Shown here one piece after another: positions 17,499-21,372 of a stretch of DNA of 21,372 nucleotides. Within the stretch, counting starts at the first letter, position 1, and every line of letters starts with the position of its first letter. Origin of the DNA: CAXFCD01 sp964001155 (GTDB lineage Bacteria > Fidelibacterota > Marinisomatia > Marinisomatales > UBA1611); assembly GCA_964001155.1 (NCBI GenBank), contig CAXFCD010000179.1:1-21372 (forward strand), written 5' to 3'. A model generated the notes under the pieces. The model saw only the letters and a program-made list of their open reading frames with translations. It was not told the origin of the DNA and ran no database searches. The position numbers were made by a program, and so were the translations under genes.

Positions 17499-17951
17499 AT
17501 GAAGAAGTTACACATTATATTAATAGCACTTTCATTTTCCATTGTCTGGGCCCAAGATGAAGACCTTGATCTGGATATGGATGCCATGTGGGACAATACC
17601 GTATGGAATGAGATTGAAGAAGTCACCACTAAAGAATATGAAGTCGAAAAAGTGACTGCTGTAGCAGGGGTCCGTGGTGCTGAAGCAGAAGATGAAGCGC
17701 TCCATCATCTTTACTATCGTCAATCAATGAAAGGGCCGAGTCAAGTGGAACTAAATAAAGCACTGGGCAAACTATTAAATACCCTTACTGCTTTAAAAGA
17801 AAAAAACCCAAGCCATGAAAAAATTCCAGAAGTAACTCATTATGTAATCCAGATATATAAAAAGCTGAATAATAATTCGAAAGCTAAAGAAATGGAAGTT
17901 GATCTATTGGCTACTGCCCCTGACTCAAAATGGGCAAAATTTTATAAATAA
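17499..17951 (+). CDS. Small exported helical protein, unknown function
   Basis: The 150-residue product has a clear signal peptide (MKKLHIILIALSFSIVWAQ), then a strongly acidic stretch (DEDLDLDMDAMWDN), a segment KVTAVAGVRGAEAED (about 51-65) that looks conserved-motif-like, and a helical C-terminal half (about 65-145) with TPR-like spacing of aromatic and alanine positions. There are no cysteines and no lipobox, so it is probably periplasmic or surface-exposed. It follows the PorV-like gene by 25 bases, is the last gene before a strong terminator and is likely co-transcribed. A role as periplasmic accessory to the PorV-like/TPR protein is inference from position. No family was recognised. 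Confidence 0.75.
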   Translation: MKKLHIILIALSFSIVWAQDEDLDLDMDAMWDNTVWNEIEEVTTKEYEVEKVTAVAGVRGAEAEDEALHHLYYRQSMKGPSQVELNKALGKLLNTLTALKEKNPSHEKIPEVTHYVIQIYKKLNNNSKAKEMEVDLLATAPDSKWAKFYK

Positions 17952-17960
17952 GATTTTCTG

Positions 17961-18003
17961 ATTAAACAAAAAAGCCCCTTAATAAGGGGCTTTTTTGTTT
18001 AAT
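17961..18003 (+). terminator. Bidirectional rho-independent terminator between convergent genes
   Basis: A perfect 20-bp inverted repeat (17961-17980 and 17984-18003) with a 3-base loop. Its GC core GCCCC/GGGGC is flanked by six A on one side and six T on the other, so it works in both directions. It ends the plus-strand run, and the TAA stop of the minus-strand YwqK-like gene (17999-18001) lies inside the right arm. Confidence 0.92.
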
Positions 18004-18775
18004 CACCATTAAAGAATGTTTTTTCACCACCCATTTCTTCCATAATCCAGCCTCCCCCAGGAATTTCATCCCTAATAACTCCTTCTCCCTGAAGAGTACC
18101 ATCTTCAAACCAGAATTTAGCTGTACCCCAAGCAACACCATCTACATATTCAATGGCCATCTCCTTGTTACCATTTTCATACCACTGTATCCAAAGACCA
18201 TTTTTTTTACCATTTTTATATTCGATATTTAAGCTTTTATTTCCATTTTCATGCCACTCTTCATATCGCCCAAAGGTAGTAAGATTTTTTTGAATAGAAC
18301 CTTCTTTATAAGTTGTACGAACCGCTTTCATACCATTCTCATACCATTCAGTATACAAACCATCTTCTAATCCATTTTTATACTTTGTTTTCATAGCTTT
18401 TTTCCCGCTTTCATACCACTCGGTATATTTGCCATGATATTCATTACGATAAAAATTTGCAAGGATTTCTCGATTTCCATTTTCATACCACTGTTCCCAT
18501 TTACCCTCTAATTCCCCATTAACATAATTCCCTTTTATCAAAACCTTACCTTTAGAGTTTGATGTTTCCCAAGTCCCATGTGGCAATCCATTTTTGAATT
18601 CAGCTTTCAAATTTCCACTACTAAGTTTTTTAACTGAAACACCAGTAAATAACTCATCATTTTTATAATATTTTCCATCAAGAGAGTCTAATAATTTCCA
18701 ATCAGTAGGATTACTCCCGTAAAGAAGAGTTAAAAGAAAAAAGGGTAATCCAATATATTTATTAATAGTTTTCAT
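17999..18775 (-). CDS. Exported YwqK/MORN-repeat protein
   Basis: The 258-residue protein has a signal peptide (about 1-20, MKTINKYIGLPFFLLTLLYG) and a chain of about seven MORN/YwqK-type repeats (about 55-225), of the form G-x-W-x-x-WYENG-x-K-x5-YKNG. Clear copies are EQWYENGNRE, TEWYESGKKA, TEWYENGMKA, EEWHENGNKS and IQWYENGNKE. The repeats form short beta-hairpins stacked into an elongated sheet. YwqK-like proteins of Bacillus are described as antitoxins, but the signal peptide here and the lack of a toxin neighbour argue for a periplasmic or surface scaffold instead. No cysteines are present. There is no Shine-Dalgarno site before the ATG; the upstream region is AT-rich. Its own promoter may lie at 18813-18841. 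Confidence 0.85.
   Translation of the reverse strand: MKTINKYIGLPFFLLTLLYGSNPTDWKLLDSLDGKYYKNDELFTGVSVKKLSSGNLKAEFKNGLPHGTWETSNSKGKVLIKGNYVNGELEGKWEQWYENGNREILANFYRNEYHGKYTEWYESGKKAMKTKYKNGLEDGLYTEWYENGMKAVRTTYKEGSIQKNLTTFGRYEEWHENGNKSLNIEYKNGKKNGLWIQWYENGNKEMAIEYVDGVAWGTAKFWFEDGTLQGEGVIRDEIPGGGWIMEEMGGEKTFFNGD
18101..18505 (-). repeat. Coding tandem repeat of the YwqK-like gene
   Basis: Six degenerate copies of roughly 72 bases (one longer, about 90) encode the G-x-W-x-x-WYENG-x-K units of residues 91-225. On the plus strand they are seen as recurring ccattttcataccact-like words near 18170, 18245, 18335, 18410 and 18480. The spacing is set by the protein repeat. These are not CRISPR repeats. 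Confidence 0.8.
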
Positions 18776-18812
18776 AATTATTAATTGATTTATTTTAGAT
18801 TACTGAAAGTTA

Positions 18813-18841
18813 ATTATATACAGCGATAAGATATATAAAAA
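18813..18841 (-). promoter_or_regulatory. Candidate promoter of the YwqK-like gene
   Basis: On the minus strand a perfect TATAAT (complement of 18813-18818) lies 37 bases before the ATG at 18775. A weak TTTTTA stands 17 bases further upstream (18836-18841) and overlaps the terminator stem of the preceding gene. Support is mainly the -10 match; the region is very AT-rich, so chance is possible. Confidence 0.3.
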
Positions 18842-18871
18842 AGGGTTTCGAAAAAGAAACCCTTTTTTATA
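18834..18871 (-). terminator. Rho-independent terminator after the C-type lectin gene
   Basis: A perfect 16-bp inverted repeat (18834-18849 and 18856-18871) with a 6-base loop has a GGGTTTC/GAAACCC core and six T after the core in either direction. It lies 27 bases after the stop of the minus-strand lectin gene and separates it from the YwqK-like gene. Confidence 0.88.
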
Positions 18872-18897
18872 AGGAAAACGTAAGTTTTTAAGTACAA

Positions 18898-21372
18898 TTA
18901 TTTCAGAAGGATCATCTTCTTCACATCTCTGAATTCACCCGCCTGTATCATATAGATATAGACACCAGCTGAGACAGGGGATCCTGATTCATTCGTAGCA
19001 TCCCAAACTACAGAATGGTAGCCTGCTGATGCTTTTCCATTGACCAGATCTCGTACCTTATGTCCCATCAAATCATAAATCATAATAGATACATTGGTTT
19101 GTCCAGGTAAATCAAAATGTATACTCGTTTCAGGATTAAATGGATTTGGATAGTTTTGATGGAGTGTGAATTCACCAGGAAGTCCATGAACATCTTCAAG
19201 ATTGAGCAAGGTTACATTAACGTAATTAGATGGATCACCCTCATTTTCATTTATGTCAAGAGCTGTGATTACATAAAAATAATCACCGAGTTCTTCCACA
19301 TCATCAGCAAATTCTGAATTCTCACTAGTACCAACCCTATTATCTTCATTAGGAATAAAGTCTGGTTCCATACTGCGATAAACGGAATAATAATCTAGAT
19401 CATTAGCATCTGACTCAGACCATTGAAGATAAACTATTCCATCAGTAACTGCTGCATAGACATTAGCAGGAGCCCCTGGCGCAATATTATCGACTGAATA
19501 TCCAGATTCTGGTTCACTTGCAAAATTACCTTCATCCATGGCTGCAATAATACGATAAGTCATAATTGCATCATTCTCACTTGTTGAATCAGCTAGAGTA
19601 GTGGCTTCAACAATATACACATCGTTACCATAAGCTGATACGGAACTTAAACCTACCCAACCTTCACCATCTAGCCTTTCAATTGTATACATCTCGGGAG
19701 TTCGTAACTCATCTGTATCATACGAAGATCGTGCAAATCTCACATAGACTCTGCCACCCTGGTCATCTGGGATATCATATACATCTAAAATAGTCGCTGA
19801 TTCGGGTCCGGGACGCTCTAAAACGAAGTACATTTCTTCATTATATGCGCCCACATCATTCCAAGAGCCATCACCCCACATTACTGCAAAGTGCTCTGAC
19901 TCATCCTGATTATTTGGTTCACCTTCTGCCCAATTTGTGAAAACTACTTCTTCACCAGTAACCCAATTCCAGACTCCTTCTTCATATTGATCTGTGAATC
20001 CCAGCCATACACCACCACCTGTATTTTCAGCAACAAAATCATTTTCTTCTTGCGAAGATATGGTAACTAAGTGACCATCTCCATGATCATTGATCCAATT
20101 ATTAGCTTCATTCCAAGACATTACATCTCTGGAAATAAAGTAGTCTGAACCATTAAAAGAACCTATATATGTTAAAGGTCCTTCTTCATCACCATCTTCT
20201 AGGGTAATATTGTATTCTAGATCTCCTTCAACATAAACATAGCCGTCGAATGATGAATATCCTTCTGACCATGCTTGAACATTATATTCATAACCACTCA
20301 TTAACCAAATCTCATAGTACCCTTCTTCATCTGTCCAAACATCATAGTCTAGGTGGATATCTAAATAATCATCATGATAACTAAAATCAACTTCAGCATC
20401 ATAGATACCATTACCATTGCGATCTGTCACCTGACCATAAACCATTGCATCATATTCCATTATATCAAAATCAACACCTGTGACATGGCCAGCCACATCC
20501 ACCATTTGATAGCTAGGGTTCGCAAAAAGATTTCCATAGATAGGTATTCCGTCTTCCATATTAACAATGTAAGAACCTTCATCGTATAGACCTAGATGGT
20601 AGCTGCCATCATTTTGAGTAAAAGTGATATACGGAGGAAAATCTGGCTCCATATTATCCGGAGGAAATACAAAAACCATCATATTTGCTGTTGATGGATT
20701 TGTCTGCCCGGATATGGAATAATCCGAATCAATACCCCCAACATTTAGCATCGCTTGAGTATGCAAACCGTAATCACCAGATTCAGGATAATAATCAGTA
20801 AAATGCCAAGAACTATGCTGAAATAAAGTCAAAAATCCAAGGTCATCATCATCAGCATTAAGTGTTATTTCAATCTTACCAACATCAGGATTCTCATCAG
20901 GCTCCATATTATCTACTAACAGCATAGCTGGTTCATCATCTCCATCCATTATATTTAAATCTTCTGGATCAAACTCATCATTGCCATTCAGATCATAAAA
21001 AATACCCACCATACCTACGTAAGGATCTGCTCCAGTGTCATCAAACTCAAGTGTCAATGTTACAGATTCTCCTGCTTCAATGTCTACAACATCAACATCA
21101 TTGATACTGATTTCAAAAGGCGTGAGGTCGAAATCTTGATCTTCTCTTTCAAGGAAAAAATCATGGTAGGATCCTTCATTGGGATAAACTTCAATGGAAG
21201 CATTAGCATCCCAGTAACCATCTGCACCGGCTACCATCTCATAGTAACCTACAGGCACTTCAACCCAGAAATGACCATCTTCGTTCGTCCAAACTTCATG
21301 CCAATTATCTTCACCACTCCAGAGATGAACCCAGGCACCTCCAATCGGAGTCTGCTCTTCCCAAGTATATAC
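18898..21372 (-). CDS. Secreted C-type lectin-like protein with T9SS type A sorting domain, 5'-truncated
   Basis: The frame is open to the window edge, so 824 residues are visible and the true start is outside; the in-frame GTG at 21258 cuts a domain. Residues about 5-75 are a carboxypeptidase-regulatory-like beta-sandwich (GGAWVHLWSG, EVWTNEDGHFWVEVPVGYYE), with further copies near 215-300 and 308-392 (MVYGQVTDRNGNGIYDAEV). Residues about 401-518 are a C-type lectin fold: WNEANNWI, GHLVTISSQEEN, WLGFTDQYEEGVWNWVTGE, the calcium/sugar motif EPN (485-487) and WND (504-506). Fn3-like regions follow (about 520-625 and 630-725). The end (730-824) is a T9SS type A-like domain with QNYPNPFNPETSIHFDLP, a MIYDLMGHKVRDL strand and KKMILLK. 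The chain is very acidic and has no cysteine. It is probably a cell-surface or released sugar-binding protein, with its own terminator. Confidence 0.9.
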   Translation of the reverse strand, partial: VYTWEEQTPIGGAWVHLWSGEDNWHEVWTNEDGHFWVEVPVGYYEMVAGADGYWDANASIEVYPNEGSYHDFFLEREDQDFDLTPFEISINDVDVVDIEAGESVTLTLEFDDTGADPYVGMVGIFYDLNGNDEFDPEDLNIMDGDDEPAMLLVDNMEPDENPDVGKIEITLNADDDDLGFLTLFQHSSWHFTDYYPESGDYGLHTQAMLNVGGIDSDYSISGQTNPSTANMMVFVFPPDNMEPDFPPYITFTQNDGSYHLGLYDEGSYIVNMEDGIPIYGNLFANPSYQMVDVAGHVTGVDFDIMEYDAMVYGQVTDRNGNGIYDAEVDFSYHDDYLDIHLDYDVWTDEEGYYEIWLMSGYEYNVQAWSEGYSSFDGYVYVEGDLEYNITLEDGDEEGPLTYIGSFNGSDYFISRDVMSWNEANNWINDHGDGHLVTISSQEENDFVAENTGGGVWLGFTDQYEEGVWNWVTGEEVVFTNWAEGEPNNQDESEHFAVMWGDGSWNDVGAYNEEMYFVLERPGPESATILDVYDIPDDQGGRVYVRFARSSYDTDELRTPEMYTIERLDGEGWVGLSSVSAYGNDVYIVEATTLADSTSENDAIMTYRIIAAMDEGNFASEPESGYSVDNIAPGAPANVYAAVTDGIVYLQWSESDANDLDYYSVYRSMEPDFIPNEDNRVGTSENSEFADDVEELGDYFYVITALDINENEGDPSNYVNVTLLNLEDVHGLPGEFTLHQNYPNPFNPETSIHFDLPGQTNVSIMIYDLMGHKVRDLVNGKASAGYHSVVWDATNESGSPVSAGVYIYMIQAGEFRDVKKMILLK

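Noticed and set aside
18160..18505. Regularly spaced repeats resembling a CRISPR array
   Set aside because: Spacing is a multiple of three, copies are degenerate, and all encode the YENG units of the YwqK-like protein.
21256..21258. GTG at 21258 as the start of the lectin gene
   Set aside because: The frame continues to the edge with a good carboxypeptidase-regulatory-like strand pattern, so the gene is truncated by the window.
1..21372. tRNA, rRNA, insertion sequence, phage or attachment-site signals
   Set aside because: None was seen on either strand. There are no transposase or integrase frames and no terminal inverted repeats apart from the terminators.

Overview
The window reads as a chromosomal piece of a Gram-negative, moderately AT-rich bacterium of the FCB group, most likely a marine lineage such as Marinimicrobia (SAR406/Neomarinimicrobiota). 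The taxonomic call is inference. It rests on C-terminal Por/T9SS type A-like sorting domains (motif QNYPNPFNP on one protein), a PorV/UPF0164-type outer-membrane barrel (RPLSMGGAFIAIADDA...WNPAGL), very acidic secreted proteins, FG-GAP/VCBS repeats and mostly weak Shine-Dalgarno sites. No tRNA, rRNA, CRISPR array, insertion sequence or phage gene was seen.

Layout. (1) 2-1150 (+) is the 3' part of a LamG/beta-helix surface protein that starts upstream of the window. (2) 1151-1287 is a non-coding leader with a probable terminator and two mutually exclusive hairpins. (3) 1288-7614 (+) is a type IV pilus/type II secretion-like assembly cluster: a small duplicated membrane protein, a 959-residue fusion of an ExeA/MshM-like AAA ATPase with PilM and PilN, a PilO-like protein with an extra C-terminal winged-helix-like domain, a PilP/GspC-like connector and a secretin. 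The gene content (MshM+MshI, J, K, L, with a LamG protein beside them like MshQ) most resembles an MSHA-type pilus locus. (4) 7622-10495 is a CHASE2 class III adenylate cyclase, 7 bases behind the secretin. (5) 10509-17951 holds three exported proteins: a giant FG-GAP protein with two seven-repeat sets and a sorting domain, a PorV-like barrel fused to transglutaminase-like and TPR parts, and a small helical protein. (6) A perfect 20-bp bidirectional terminator at 17961-18003 separates this run from two minus-strand genes: an exported YwqK/MORN-repeat protein (17999-18775) and a C-type lectin/T9SS-CTD protein (18898-21372) whose 5' end lies beyond the window.

How they may work together. From 1288 to 17951 all genes lie on one strand, with gaps of at most 25 bases or overlaps, except a 95-base gap at 5674-5768. 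They could therefore form one or two long transcripts. The PilM/N/O/P and secretin proteins would form the inner-membrane platform, periplasmic connector and outer-membrane channel of a pilus or secretion machine, and the AAA domain would assist secretin or peptidoglycan work. The cyclase would add a cAMP output. The last three genes look like an outer-membrane or cell-surface module. No pilin, PilB/PilT/GspE motor ATPase or PilC/GspF platform gene is present, so the machine cannot be complete from this window alone.

The most notable points are the single-chain ExeA-PilM-PilN fusion, the low-GC winged-helix-like tail on PilO, the PorV-transglutaminase-TPR fusion coupled to a sorting-domain protein, the cyclase with a roughly 200-residue insertion in CHASE2, and the exactly duplicated 70-residue unit in the 142-residue membrane protein.
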